Positions 27,419-37,175 of a stretch of DNA of 64,000 nucleotides are shown here, in pieces; position 1 is the stretch's first letter; each line of letters opens with the position of its first letter. A program made the position numbers and the translations under genes. Source of the DNA: JBGVSA01 sp041807905 (lineage in GTDB: Bacteria > Pseudomonadota > Gammaproteobacteria > Burkholderiales > Rhodocyclaceae); NCBI RefSeq assembly GCF_041807905.1, contig NZ_JBGVSA010000003.1, positions 197,855 to 261,854 of the forward strand, given 5' to 3'. The notes beneath the pieces are model-generated. The model did not search any database, was not told where the DNA came from, and saw nothing but the letters and a program-made list of their open reading frames with translations.

Positions 27419-28702
27419 TTACTCTTCCGAGCCGTAGATACGCTCAGCCAATTCATCAGTCAGTGCATCGACCGCGATGCGCTCTTGCTCGCCACCCTCG
27501 CGCAGGGGCTTGAGCGACACTGACTGCGTGGCGACCTCATCTTCTCCGATGACGATCGCATAGGTCGCACCGGAAGCATCGGCCTTCTTCATCTGCGCCT
27601 TGAAGCTGCCGCCGCCGCAGTGGAACACTACCGAGAATCCCGCCGCACGCAGCTCTTCGCCGAGACGGAAACCGAGCCGCTGCGCTGCGTCGCCCTGGTA
27701 CACGACATAGGCGTCCAGACGCGAAACAGGGCCGGACTCCTGCCCGTCCATCCACATCATCATGACGCGCTCCATGCCCATGGCGAAACCCGCTGCGGGC
27801 GCAGGCTTGCCGCCGAGGCTCTCGATCAGCGAGTCATAGCGGCCGCCGGCACAGATGGTAGCCTGAGCTCCGAGGCGCGTGGTGACCCACTCGAAAACCG
27901 TGCGGTTGTAATAGTCCAGCCCCCGGACAAGCCGTGGGTTTATGCGGTACGGCACGGCTGCCTCACGCAGCAGTGCGGTGACGCCTTCGAAATGCTCGAG
28001 CGATTCTTCACCGAGGAAGTCCATCAGCTTCGGGGCGGCTTCGATCACTTCCTGCATGGCAGGGTTCTTGGAATCCAGCACGCGCAGCGGATTGCTGTGC
28101 AGGCGGCGCTTGCCGTCGTCGTCCAGCACGTCCTGGTGTTGCTCCAGGTAAGCGATCAGCGCTTGACGGTGCTGTGCGCGCTCAGCGGCGTCGCCGAGTG
28201 AGTTGATCTCGAGCGTGACGTCTTCGAGTCCGAGATCGTCCCACAGACGCCGGCACATGACGATGAGTTCGGCGTCGACATCCGGCCCGGAAAAACCCAG
28301 CGCTTCCACGCCCACTTGATGAAATTGGCGGTAGCGACCTTTCTGCGGGCGCTCGTGGCGGAACATCGGGCCCATGTAATACAGGCGCTGCGAAGCACCG
28401 TACAGCAGATTGTGCTCGGTGACCGCGCGCACGCAGGCAGCAGTCCCTTCGGGGCGCATGGTCAGTTGTTCGCCGTTGAGGCGGTCTTCGAAGGAGTACA
28501 TTTCCTTCTCGACGATATCCGTATGCTCGCCCACTCCGCGGACGAACAGCGCCGTCGGTTCGAGGATGGGGGTGCGGATCGGTCGGTAGCCGTAGCTCTT
28601 GAGCCAGTCGCGGACGATCTCTTCAAACGCCTCCCAGCGCTCCGCCTCATCGGGGAGCAGGTCGTTCATGCCGCGAATGCCTTGCAGTTTCTGTTGTGCC
28701 AT
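27419..28702 (-). CDS. hisS: Histidyl-tRNA synthetase
   Basis: Class II aminoacyl-tRNA synthetase charging tRNA-His. Visible features are motif 2 (GPMFRHERPQKGRYRQFHQ), the histidine-binding signature LVRGLDYYNRTVFE, motif 3 with GGRYDSLIESLGG, and a C-terminal anticodon-binding domain. The 427-aa length is normal. It follows ispG by 43 nt and starts the hisS-yfgM-bamB-der part of the series. Confidence 0.97.
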   Translation of the reverse strand: MAQQKLQGIRGMNDLLPDEAERWEAFEEIVRDWLKSYGYRPIRTPILEPTALFVRGVGEHTDIVEKEMYSFEDRLNGEQLTMRPEGTAACVRAVTEHNLLYGASQRLYYMGPMFRHERPQKGRYRQFHQVGVEALGFSGPDVDAELIVMCRRLWDDLGLEDVTLEINSLGDAAERAQHRQALIAYLEQHQDVLDDDGKRRLHSNPLRVLDSKNPAMQEVIEAAPKLMDFLGEESLEHFEGVTALLREAAVPYRINPRLVRGLDYYNRTVFEWVTTRLGAQATICAGGRYDSLIESLGGKPAPAAGFAMGMERVMMMWMDGQESGPVSRLDAYVVYQGDAAQRLGFRLGEELRAAGFSVVFHCGGGSFKAQMKKADASGATYAIVIGEDEVATQSVSLKPLREGGEQERIAVDALTDELAERIYGSEE

Positions 28703-28745
28703 ATGTTGTTGTGCGCCGCCGAGGGGACGGCTGCGCCTCGTCTTC

Positions 28746-30005
28746 TTAGCTTGCCTTGCGGACGTACTTGGTTGCGACGTAATTGTCGAGAATGCCGCGG
28801 AACTCCTCGGCTATGTTGTCGCCACGCAAGGTCATGGCCTTCTCGCCGTCGATGAATACAGGCGCTGCAGGCGTTTCGCCCGTTCCCGGCAACGAGATGC
28901 CGATATTGGCGTGCTTGCTTTCGCCCGGGCCGTTCACCACGCACCCCATCACGGCGAGCGTGAGATTTTCGACGCCGTCGTACTGGGTGCGCCAAGTCGG
29001 CATCATGTCGCGAACATAGCTCTGCACCGATTGCGCCAGTTCCTGGAAGAACGTGCTGGTAGTGCGCCCACAGCCGGGGCATGCGGTCACCATCGGCGTG
29101 AAGGCGCGCAAGCCCATGCTCTGCAGGATCTCTTGTGCGACGACGACTTCCTGCGCGCGACTGCCGTTGGGTTCCGGCGTGAGCGATATGCGAATGGTGT
29201 CGCCGATACCTTCCTGCAACAGCACGGCCAGCGCCGCGGTCGATGCCACGATGCCCTTGCTGCCCATGCCAGCTTCGGTCAAACCCAGATGCAGCGGGTA
29301 TTCGCTGCGACGCGACAGTTCACGATAGGTGGCGATCAAATCCTGCACGCTCGAAACCTTGCATGACAGGATGATGCGGTCGGCTGTCAGGCCGACATCC
29401 TCTGCCTGAGCAGCGGACTCCAGCGCCGACACGACCAGCGCTTCGCGCATCACTGCGCCGGCATCCCAGGGCTCCGCACGGCGCGCGTTGTCGTCCATCA
29501 TCCGAGCCAGCACGGCCTGATCAAGGCTGCCCCAGTTCACACCGATACGCACCGGCTTGTCGTAACGACACGCCATTTCGACGATCTGCGCGAACTGCGT
29601 GCCTCGCTTAGCGCCCTTGCCAACGTTGCCGGGATTGATGCGGTACTTGTCGAGCACCTCGGCACAGGCCGGATTATCAGCCAGCAAGGTATGCCCGTTG
29701 TAGTGGAAGTCTCCGATCAAGGGAACATCCACATTCATCTTCAGCAGTTGCTCTCGGATCTTGGGCACCGCCTTGGCCGACTCATCATTGTTGACGGTGA
29801 TGCGCACCATCTCCGATCCGGCACGAGCCAGCTGGGCCACCTGAACGGCCGTGGCGATGTGATCGGCCGTATCGGTGTTGGTCATCGACTGAACGACGAT
29901 CGGCGCCTCTCCGCCAACACGCACCTTGCCGATGGCGACCTGACGCGTCGCACGGCGGGCACTGGCGCCTGCGGCCTGGGGAGCGGAGTTGGTTTTCTGA
30001 TCCAT
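28746..30005 (-). CDS. ispG: 4-hydroxy-3-methylbut-2-en-1-yl diphosphate synthase IspG
   Basis: Iron-sulfur enzyme of the MEP isoprenoid pathway. The TIM-barrel region contains VQSMTNTDT; the C-terminal cluster domain shows the cysteine motif ACPGCGR and a third cysteine in CVVNGPGE. The 419 aa match the longer betaproteobacterial form, which has an insertion compared with the E. coli enzyme. It starts 8 nt after the RodZ-like gene. Confidence 0.96.
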   Translation of the reverse strand: MDQKTNSAPQAAGASARRATRQVAIGKVRVGGEAPIVVQSMTNTDTADHIATAVQVAQLARAGSEMVRITVNNDESAKAVPKIREQLLKMNVDVPLIGDFHYNGHTLLADNPACAEVLDKYRINPGNVGKGAKRGTQFAQIVEMACRYDKPVRIGVNWGSLDQAVLARMMDDNARRAEPWDAGAVMREALVVSALESAAQAEDVGLTADRIILSCKVSSVQDLIATYRELSRRSEYPLHLGLTEAGMGSKGIVASTAALAVLLQEGIGDTIRISLTPEPNGSRAQEVVVAQEILQSMGLRAFTPMVTACPGCGRTTSTFFQELAQSVQSYVRDMMPTWRTQYDGVENLTLAVMGCVVNGPGESKHANIGISLPGTGETPAAPVFIDGEKAMTLRGDNIAEEFRGILDNYVATKYVRKAS

Positions 30006-30013
30006 GATGCGGC

Positions 30014-30946
30014 CTACTGCAATTTGAAACGAGCCACGGTCTTGCCGGCTGCAATGAAAGGCTGGATATCGAACGCCTTGCCATTAACGGTCGCCTTCAC
30101 TTGCGCTGCATTGCCGACGGTAACCGACAACGGCCCGGCGCCCTGGACTTCGGTCTCCGAACCAGCTGGATTCAGGCGCGAAAAAATCACCTTGCCGCCG
30201 CCGTCGCGAACCTCGACCCAGGACTCGCCCGAAAAATTGAAGCGCACGCGCTGCTCGCCCGCTGCCAAGGGGGCCGAAGCCGCAGCCTGAGGTGCGGACT
30301 GGGCGACCACCACGGGCACGGATTGCGCAACCACCGGCGCGCTCGCAACAGGAGCGGCTACGGGGGCCGACTCAACGCTGGCGACGATCGGAGCCGACGC
30401 CAGCGCAGCCGAAGCCTCGGCTTCCATGTTGGCACGCGCCTCGGACTGAGCCACGACGTCTGCCAGTGAAGCCTCTTCGCGCGGTTCGAACCAGCCGAAG
30501 TACCAACCGCATACCACGAGCACCAACAGCGCCAAGGTCAGCGCGGCGGCCGGCAGCGCCGGATAGCGTCCGATCGCGCTGCCGCCGGGCAGACGGCCCA
30601 GGTCTTCCATGGGAGACTCGAGCGACTGCGGCGCAGCCTGCATCGGCTCGAGCGCATCAAGATAGCGCGCCGGGTCCAGATCAAGCAGCCGCGCGTAGTT
30701 GCGTACGAAGCCTCGTGCAAAGGCCAGCCCCGGAAGCTGCTCGATGGCGCCCTCTTCCATCGCGTGGACCTGTCGTACGGTCAGCTTCAGATGGCTCGCC
30801 ACCTCCTGCACGGACCAGCCACGCGCCTCGCGTGCTTCAGCCAGACTGCGCCACACAGGCACCTCAGTCGCAGCCGCCTCGGGCACGACTTGCCCATCGG
30901 CCATCGCCCCCCCTTCGGGATGGGTATCGGCAAGACGATCCGTCAC
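30014..30946 (-). CDS. RodZ-like helix-turn-helix membrane protein
   Basis: 310-residue protein with an N-terminal Cro/HTH_25-type domain (LAEAREARGWSVQEVA), one membrane helix (about 175-196), a Pro/Ala/Val-rich periplasmic linker and a C-terminal DUF4115 domain, the plan of the cell-shape protein RodZ. A GTG at 30946 overlaps the pilW stop (GTGA) and has AAGGGA 7 nt upstream, so I prefer it. An ATG at 30904 with a GGGG-rich site is a credible alternative. The pilW-rodZ-ispG order is conserved in betaproteobacteria. Confidence 0.85.
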   Translation of the reverse strand: MTDRLADTHPEGGAMADGQVVPEAAATEVPVWRSLAEAREARGWSVQEVASHLKLTVRQVHAMEEGAIEQLPGLAFARGFVRNYARLLDLDPARYLDALEPMQAAPQSLESPMEDLGRLPGGSAIGRYPALPAAALTLALLVLVVCGWYFGWFEPREEASLADVVAQSEARANMEAEASAALASAPIVASVESAPVAAPVASAPVVAQSVPVVVAQSAPQAAASAPLAAGEQRVRFNFSGESWVEVRDGGGKVIFSRLNPAGSETEVQGAGPLSVTVGNAAQVKATVNGKAFDIQPFIAAGKTVARFKLQ

Positions 30947-31737
30947 TCGTATTTCCCTTGCATGAAAGCCTGGTATTCGTCGGAGGTCGCGAAATCGCGG
31001 CGCAACTGCATGGCATAGGTGGATTCGGCGGGGCGATTGCCCAGCTTGCGCTCGATACGCAGGCCCAGCCAAAGGGTTTCCGGCGTGCTGGCAGGCATCT
31101 GACGCTGAAGGATCGCCAGCCACTGCTTGGCCCCCTCGTACTTGCCAGCCCGGTAAGAAATGGACGCCAACTGGAACAACGCGACGCGATTGCCTTGATC
31201 CAGCTGATAGGCGCGGGTGAATTGCGCCTCGGCGCTGGCGTCATCCTTCATCCGCACATAGCAGAGCCCGGCATTGGTATAGGCCTTGCCCGGCGTGTTG
31301 TAGTAAGGATTGCGCGCGGCCTGCAGCAGGCGCTGCAGGCCTTCGCTCTCCCGTCCGCGAGAGCACAGGAACCAACCGTAGGAGTTATTGACTTCGGGGT
31401 CACCCGGCGCCAGGCGCGAAGCCGTTTCGAACTCAGGCAAGGCCTGATCGTATTGCTCGAGATAGCTGAAAACCGACGCCAGCAGCAAGTGAGCCGGCGC
31501 GTAACTGTTGTCATACGCCAGAGCGGTCCGGGCCTCATCGAGCGCCACGGAGAAACGGGCGCCTTCCAGATATGCCGTGCCCAGTTCGACGTGGATCTTG
31601 GCTTTCGAGCGGGCGTCCGAAGTACTTGCCTGGTCGGACTCGGGCCGCGCCATGGATTGGGTCGACGGCCCGACAGGATTGTTCGTCGCGCAGGCTGAGA
31701 GCAACACTGCGCACCCGGCAATCACCAACTTCCTCAT
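30943..31737 (-). CDS. pilW: Type IV pilus biogenesis/stability lipoprotein PilW
   Basis: 264-residue TPR lipoprotein needed for stability of the PilQ secretin multimer. The N-terminus MRKLVIAGCAVLLSAC carries a lipobox (Cys16), then several TPR units follow (for example NNSYGWFLCSRGRESEGLQ). It overlaps the rlmN stop by 4 nt and the RodZ-like start by 4 nt, so all three are translationally coupled. This implies type IV pili in the organism, although no other pil gene is in the window. Confidence 0.9.
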   Translation of the reverse strand: MRKLVIAGCAVLLSACATNNPVGPSTQSMARPESDQASTSDARSKAKIHVELGTAYLEGARFSVALDEARTALAYDNSYAPAHLLLASVFSYLEQYDQALPEFETASRLAPGDPEVNNSYGWFLCSRGRESEGLQRLLQAARNPYYNTPGKAYTNAGLCYVRMKDDASAEAQFTRAYQLDQGNRVALFQLASISYRAGKYEGAKQWLAILQRQMPASTPETLWLGLRIERKLGNRPAESTYAMQLRRDFATSDEYQAFMQGKYE

Positions 31738-32825
31738 TCACGCACCTCGCTGATCGGTACCACTCGGTTTCGGGTTCTGCGGGTCTTGTCCTGCACCTGG
31801 CCGGCCAACTGTCCGCAGGCGGCGTCCACGTCATCCCCGCGTGTCTTGCGGATGGTAGTGACGATACCGGCGTCCATCAGGATCTGCGCGAAACGGCGGA
31901 TAGCAGGCGTACTCGAGCGACGAAAGCCCGAGTTGGGGAACGGATTGAACGGAATGAGGTTGTACTTGCACGGCACCTGGTGGGCGATATCCACCAATTG
32001 GCGGGCGTGCGCCTCTGAATCGTTCACACCGTCGAGCATGACGTATTCGAAAGTGATGAAATCGCGCGGCGCCCGCTCCAGGTAACGGTTGCAGGCCGCC
32101 AGCAGCTCTTTCAGCGGGTATTTCTTGTTGATGGGCACCAGCACGTCGCGCAGCGCGTCGTTGGGTGCATGCAGCGACACCGCCAGCGCCACCGGGCAGG
32201 CCTCGCGCAGGCGGTCGATAGCCGGCACGATGCCGGACGTCGATACGGTCACCCGGCGACGCGACAGGCCATAGGCGTTGTCGTCGAGCATGAGGTTGAG
32301 CGCGGCGACGACGTTGTCGAAGTTGGCCAGCGGCTCGCCCATGCCCATCATGACGACATTGCTCACCACGCGCTCACCCGCCTTGTCGGCGCCGAGCAAA
32401 CGGTTGGCAAGCCACAACTGGCCGATGATCTCGGCTGCGCTCAGGTTGCGATTAAAACCCTGCTTGCCTGTCGAACAGAAGGCGCAATCGAGCGCACACC
32501 CCGCCTGCGACGAAACGCACAGGGTGCCGCGGTTGGTCTCGGGGATAAACACCGTTTCCACCGCATTGCCATTGCCGACGTCCAACAACCACTTGCGGGT
32601 GCCATCGGACGAGACCGAGTCACGCACTGGCGTGGGCGAGACCACGCAGGCCGTGTCCTTGAGCTGCGCGCGCAAGGATTTGGCCACGTCGGTCATGGCA
32701 TCGAAATCGGACTCGCCGAACCGATGCACCCAACGCAGCACCTGGCGCGCGCGGAAGGGCTTCTCGCCCATTTCGGCGAACCACGCGGTCAGACTGCTGG
32801 CATCGAGATCGAGAAGGTTCTGCAT
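31734..32825 (-). CDS. rlmN: Dual-specificity RNA methyltransferase RlmN
   Basis: Radical-SAM enzyme that methylates C2 of A2503 in 23S rRNA and A37 in some tRNAs. The CxxxCxxC cluster motif is at Cys110, Cys114 and Cys117; the GMGEPLANFDNV segment and a C-terminal catalytic cysteine (DAACGQLAG, near 344) are present. The 363-aa length is normal. It starts 46 nt after ndk and overlaps pilW by 4 nt. Confidence 0.96.
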   Translation of the reverse strand: MQNLLDLDASSLTAWFAEMGEKPFRARQVLRWVHRFGESDFDAMTDVAKSLRAQLKDTACVVSPTPVRDSVSSDGTRKWLLDVGNGNAVETVFIPETNRGTLCVSSQAGCALDCAFCSTGKQGFNRNLSAAEIIGQLWLANRLLGADKAGERVVSNVVMMGMGEPLANFDNVVAALNLMLDDNAYGLSRRRVTVSTSGIVPAIDRLREACPVALAVSLHAPNDALRDVLVPINKKYPLKELLAACNRYLERAPRDFITFEYVMLDGVNDSEAHARQLVDIAHQVPCKYNLIPFNPFPNSGFRRSSTPAIRRFAQILMDAGIVTTIRKTRGDDVDAACGQLAGQVQDKTRRTRNRVVPISEVRE

Positions 32826-32871
32826 GTGCTTCTGCGGGGCGTCGCCCGACGGTGCCCGCCCCTGTCCTGTC

Positions 32872-33297
32872 TTAGCGGCTGAAAACGTTCATCGCCGGGA
32901 AGAAAAAGGCGACTTCCACGGCCGCGGTTTCAGGCGCATCGGAACCGTGCACGGCGTTGGCGTCGATGCTGTCGGCGAAATCGGCGCGAATGGTACCCTT
33001 GTCGGCCTTCTTGGGATCGGTTGCGCCCATCAGCTCGCGGTTCTTGGCGATGGCGTTTTCACCTTCGAGTACCTGGATCATCACCGGGCCGGAGGTCATG
33101 AAGCTGACCAGGTCCTTGTAGAAGGGACGCTCCTTGTGGACAGCATAGAACTGGCCGGCTTCCTGCTCGGACAGGTACGCCATGCGGGCGGCCACGACCT
33201 TCAGGCCGGCGTCTTCGAAACGCTGGTAGATCTTGCCGATCACGTTCTTGGCGACGGCGTCGGGCTTGATGATCGACAGCGTACGTTCGATTGCCAT
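32872..33297 (-). CDS. ndk: Nucleoside diphosphate kinase
   Basis: Transfers the terminal phosphate between nucleoside triphosphates and diphosphates through a phosphohistidine. The 141-aa protein begins MAIERTLSIIKPDAV and contains the active-site motif NAVHGSDA with the catalytic His near residue 117. It precedes rlmN and is probably the first gene of the long minus-strand series. GGAG lies 9 nt before the ATG. Confidence 0.97.
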   Translation of the reverse strand: MAIERTLSIIKPDAVAKNVIGKIYQRFEDAGLKVVAARMAYLSEQEAGQFYAVHKERPFYKDLVSFMTSGPVMIQVLEGENAIAKNRELMGATDPKKADKGTIRADFADSIDANAVHGSDAPETAAVEVAFFFPAMNVFSR

Positions 33298-33387
33298 AAG
33301 AGTTTCTCCAGGGACTTTGGGGTTGGTTGGTATAAAAATTAACCTGTTATTTTATCAGGACCACCCCCGGTCCGGTAAGAAATAGCG

Positions 33388-34782
33388 TTACGAGTCAAGG
33401 CACAGCGCATCATGCGCATTGCGCGAAGGCTCCCAGCGCACGGACCACCCGGAACAACCCTCCGCTGCGGCGCTGTCGACGTTCGCGCCGACCCCGCCAA
33501 TCCAGATCGGAACACCCGCAGCGTCCCGCAAAACCGGCAACCGGGCCCGCCACCACGGAGGGATTCCGACCTCCTGACACAACAGACGAAACGGACGGGA
33601 CGGGCCGCCCACATGAAGTCGCAGCCGGTCATGCCCGTCCGACAGTCCGAGCAAACAGCCGGGGGCCAGCGCCAGCCCGCCAGTCGCGACTCTCAGGAAG
33701 CGAACCTGGCCATCACCCCAGGCCAGCAGAGGCTCGCCCTGCCAGACAACCGGCTGCTCGACCGCAGCGTTCTGCTCGAGCCACACGCGATCGCGGTAGG
33801 CGCACAGCCATACAGCATCCATAGGCACCCGCACGGCGGCATCGCCATGCAATTGACGCAGCGCGTCGTCCAGGCGCGCCGAATCCGGCATCCGTGCGCC
33901 TGCCAACGCAAGCAGGTGACGCAAGAGGTTCCTCGCACGCGAGGCCGACAAAGCGCGCAAACGCCCGCGCGAGCCGGGCTTGGACGGCATTACTGCATCG
34001 GCATCGATCGCCGCCAGATCATCAAGGAGCTGCGCCCCTTCGCCAAAATGGCGGGCAGCACGAGCCAGATTGCCTTCGACGCTTCCGAAATGAGTCTCCA
34101 GCAAAGGCAGGATTTCGTGACGTAGCCGGTTGCGCGTAAAGGTGACATCCGCATTGCTGTCATCTTCGATCCAGCTCAGCCCCTGCGCCTGCGCCCAGAC
34201 GAGCAATGCCGTCCGAGACTCATCAAGCAACGGACGCCACAGACGGCGCTCCGCGTCGCGCTCACGCATGGCGCCAGCCCCATGTACGCCCGCTCCGCGC
34301 ACCAGGCGATGCAGCAGCGTCTCGGCCTGATCGCCGCGATGGTGCGCCAGCACGATCCAGTCGGACGATATTGCCGCCAGCGCCGAGTGACGCGCTTCGC
34401 GCGCGGCCGCCTCCAGCCCCTTGCCGGATGCGGTCACCGTTACGCGGCATTCATGCAGACGCACACCGAGTGCCGCACAGACATGGCGACAGTGCGCGAG
34501 CCATTCGTCCGCACGAGGATTCAGACCGTGGTGGACGTGGGCAGCCTCCAGGGCAAAGCCTGCGTCGAGGTGGATCCGCGCAAGCAGATGCAGCAGCACG
34601 GTGGAATCGAGCCCGCCGCTGAGGCCGACGAGCAGGCGCCGCCCGCGCGCCGGCAAAGCCTCGGCTCGCGCGGTCAGGCGACCCAACAACAGGTCAGGAA
34701 TGGAATCGACCGCCGGCACTCGAAGCTCCGCGATCAGTGGGCGCCAGTGCAGACGCCCGTCTTGAGAGAAACGCGCCGGCAC
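33388..34782 (-). CDS. tilS: tRNA(Ile)-lysidine synthetase TilS
   Basis: Converts C34 of tRNA-Ile(CAU) to lysidine so that the tRNA reads AUA and is charged with isoleucine. The PP-loop motif SGGLDSTVLLHLL is near residue 54; HHRGDQAETLLHRL and TFTRNRLRHEILPLLE follow, with a TilS substrate-binding and C-terminal domain. The 464 aa fit the longer TilS form. Its substrate tRNA is encoded in this same window, interrupted by an intron. It lies 16 nt after accA. Confidence 0.94.
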   Translation of the reverse strand: MPARFSQDGRLHWRPLIAELRVPAVDSIPDLLLGRLTARAEALPARGRRLLVGLSGGLDSTVLLHLLARIHLDAGFALEAAHVHHGLNPRADEWLAHCRHVCAALGVRLHECRVTVTASGKGLEAAAREARHSALAAISSDWIVLAHHRGDQAETLLHRLVRGAGVHGAGAMRERDAERRLWRPLLDESRTALLVWAQAQGLSWIEDDSNADVTFTRNRLRHEILPLLETHFGSVEGNLARAARHFGEGAQLLDDLAAIDADAVMPSKPGSRGRLRALSASRARNLLRHLLALAGARMPDSARLDDALRQLHGDAAVRVPMDAVWLCAYRDRVWLEQNAAVEQPVVWQGEPLLAWGDGQVRFLRVATGGLALAPGCLLGLSDGHDRLRLHVGGPSRPFRLLCQEVGIPPWWRARLPVLRDAAGVPIWIGGVGANVDSAAAEGCSGWSVRWEPSRNAHDALCLDS

Positions 34783-34798
34783 ATCGCCGGCGCGGATG

Positions 34799-35764
34799 TC
34801 AGGCTGCGACTTCCTTGAACTTGCCGTAGCTCATCAGGCGCTCGTAGCGCTTTTCGAGAAGCGCGTCCGTCGACAGGTCGGACAGGCCGCGTAGTGCATC
34901 CTGCAGAGCGCGCTTGAGCGTCTGCGACACGGCACGATGATCGCGGTGAGCACCACCCACCGGCTCATTGACGATCTTGTCGATCAAACCCAGCGACTTG
35001 AGGCGAGCAGAGGTGATACCCATGGTCTCGGCCGCTTCGGCAGCCTTGTCGGCGCTCTTCCACAGAATCGACGCGCACCCTTCAGGCGAGATCACCGAAT
35101 AGGTGGAGAACTGCATCATCAGCACCTGGTCGGCCACGGCAATTGCCAGCGCACCACCCGAGCCGCCTTCGCCGATGATGGTGGTGATGACCGGCACACG
35201 CAGTTCGGCCATCACGGCAAGATTGCGGCCGATGGCTTCCGACTGGCCGCGCTCTTCGGCATCGATGCCGGGATAGGCGCCCGGCGTGTCGACGAACGTA
35301 AAGACCGGAACGCTGAATTTCTCGGCTAGACGCATCAGACGAAGCGCCTTGCGATAGCCCTCGGGGCGCGGCATGCCGAAATTGCGGCGGATTTTTTCCT
35401 TGGTGTCGCGCCCCTTCTGGTGGCCGATCACCACGCAGCTCTGGCCGTTGAAGCGCGCCAGACCGCCGACGATGGCTTTGTCGTCCGCAAAAGCGCGATC
35501 GCCGTGGAGCTCTTCGAAATCGGTAAAGATGTGCTGAACGTAATCCAGCGTGTACGGCCGCTGCGGGTGGCGTGCGACTTGCGCGATCTGCCACGGGGTC
35601 AGCTTGCCGTAGATGTCCTTGGTGAGCGCCTGGCGCTTGACTTCAAGGCGCGCGATCTCTTCGGAGATATCGACAGCAGAATCATCCTGAACGAACCGGA
35701 GTTCTTCTATCTTGGTCTCAAGATCGGCGATCGGCTGCTCAAAATCGAGGAAAGTGGTCTTCAC
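34799..35764 (-). CDS. accA: Acetyl-CoA carboxylase carboxyltransferase subunit alpha
   Basis: Alpha subunit of the carboxyltransferase that makes malonyl-CoA, the first step of fatty-acid synthesis. The 321-aa protein begins MKTTFLDFEQPI and shows the crotonase-fold segments VDTPGAYPGIDAEERGQ and IGEGGSGGALAIAVAD. It is followed closely by tilS, as in other Burkholderiales. Confidence 0.97.
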   Translation of the reverse strand: MKTTFLDFEQPIADLETKIEELRFVQDDSAVDISEEIARLEVKRQALTKDIYGKLTPWQIAQVARHPQRPYTLDYVQHIFTDFEELHGDRAFADDKAIVGGLARFNGQSCVVIGHQKGRDTKEKIRRNFGMPRPEGYRKALRLMRLAEKFSVPVFTFVDTPGAYPGIDAEERGQSEAIGRNLAVMAELRVPVITTIIGEGGSGGALAIAVADQVLMMQFSTYSVISPEGCASILWKSADKAAEAAETMGITSARLKSLGLIDKIVNEPVGGAHRDHRAVSQTLKRALQDALRGLSDLSTDALLEKRYERLMSYGKFKEVAA

Positions 35765-35895
35765 AGGTCGCCGGGAAACGAAACAAAACGCGGATTGTAC
35801 CCGATCCCGTCGTCAGGTCGGAGGCAACGCAACACGATGCGATGTGCGGCCGGTACAATGACCGCCCCGCTTCCGGCCGACCTCTTTTCATCCCC

Positions 35896-36690
35896 ATGCG
35901 TCAGTACCACGAACTCATGCGCCACGTGCTCGAGCACGGGCATCGCAAGGCCGACCGCACCGGCACCGGCACGTTGTCCGTGTTCGGCTGGCAGATGCGC
36001 TTCGACCTCGCGGAAGGTTTTCCGATGGTCACGACCAAAAAGCTGCACCAGCGCTCGATCATCCACGAGTTGTTGTGGTTCCTGCAGGGCGACACCAACA
36101 TCAAGTACCTCAAGGACAACGGGGTCTCGATCTGGGACGAATGGGCGGATGAGAGTGGCGAACTGGGCCCGGTCTATGGCAAGCAATGGCGCCGCTGGGA
36201 AGGCGGCAACGGCCGCGTGGTTGACCAGATCACGCAATTGGTCGAAGGCCTCAAGAAGAACCCCGACTCACGTCGGCATATCGTCAGCGCCTGGAACCCG
36301 GCGGAGGTCGACAAGATGGCACTGCCGCCTTGCCACGCACTGTTCCAGTTCTACGTGGCCGACGGCAAGCTGTCATGCCAGCTCTACCAGCGCAGTGCGG
36401 ACATCTTCCTCGGTGTGCCTTTCAATATTGCGAGCTACGCCCTGCTCACGCACATGATCGCCCAGGTTTGCGGACTGAAGGCTGGCGACTTCGTGCACAC
36501 GCTGGGTGACGCACACCTCTATCTGAATCACCTCGACCAGGCCCAACTGCAACTGTCGCGCGAAGCACGCCCGCTGCCGCGCCTGGTCATGAACCCTGAC
36601 GTTCGCGACATCTTTTCGTTCAAGTTCGAAGACTTCGCCATCGAAGGCTACGACCCGCATCCGCATATCCCGGCACCGGTGGCGGTATGA
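35896..36690 (+). CDS. thyA: Thymidylate synthase
   Basis: Folate-dependent methylation of dUMP to dTMP. The 264-aa length equals the E. coli enzyme and key residues fall at the same places: Arg21 in RTGTGT and catalytic Cys146 in LPPCHALFQF. The start MRQYHELM at 35896 is preferred over an earlier in-frame ATG at 35842 because the family begins here. It overlaps folA by 4 nt (ATGA), a natural pair because ThyA consumes the folate that FolA regenerates. Confidence 0.97.
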   Translation: MRQYHELMRHVLEHGHRKADRTGTGTLSVFGWQMRFDLAEGFPMVTTKKLHQRSIIHELLWFLQGDTNIKYLKDNGVSIWDEWADESGELGPVYGKQWRRWEGGNGRVVDQITQLVEGLKKNPDSRRHIVSAWNPAEVDKMALPPCHALFQFYVADGKLSCQLYQRSADIFLGVPFNIASYALLTHMIAQVCGLKAGDFVHTLGDAHLYLNHLDQAQLQLSREARPLPRLVMNPDVRDIFSFKFEDFAIEGYDPHPHIPAPVAV

Positions 36691-37175
36691 GCGCTCCCCG
36701 CATTGCGTTGATTGCCGCAGTGGCCGACAACGGCGTCATCGGCCGCGACAACGCGCTGCCATGGCGACTGTCGGACGACCTCAAACGGTTCAAGGCGCTC
36801 ACGCTCGGGCACCCGATCGTCATGGGGCGCAAGACGTGGGATTCGCTTGGGCGCCCGCTACCGGGTCGCCACAACATCGTCATCACGCGCCAGGACGGCC
36901 TGCAGCTCGAAGGCGCGACAGTCGTGCATTCGCTCGATGAAGCGCTGCGCGCCGCCGGTGACGTGCCGCAGGTGTTCGTCATTGGCGGTGCCCAGCTTTA
37001 TGTCGCAGCCTTGCCGCGTGCGAACGCCCTGCACATCACCGAAGTACACGCCGCGGTCGAAGGCGACGCTCACTTTCCCGCGATTGCCGGGTTCGCCGAA
37101 ACACATCGCGAGCCGCACGCAGCGGACGATCGCAACGAACACGCATTCGACTTCGTCGACTACGTACGAGCCTGA
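36687..37175 (+). CDS. folA: Dihydrofolate reductase
   Basis: NADPH-dependent reductase giving tetrahydrofolate. The 162-aa protein shows IALIAAVADNGVIGRDNALPW, the conserved Asp in SDDLKRFK, GRKTWDSLGRPLPGR and the FVIGGAQLY segment. It is coupled to thyA. Its 3' end overlaps the 3' end of the convergent MFS gene by 16 nt. Confidence 0.96.
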   Translation: MSAPRIALIAAVADNGVIGRDNALPWRLSDDLKRFKALTLGHPIVMGRKTWDSLGRPLPGRHNIVITRQDGLQLEGATVVHSLDEALRAAGDVPQVFVIGGAQLYVAALPRANALHITEVHAAVEGDAHFPAIAGFAETHREPHAADDRNEHAFDFVDYVRA

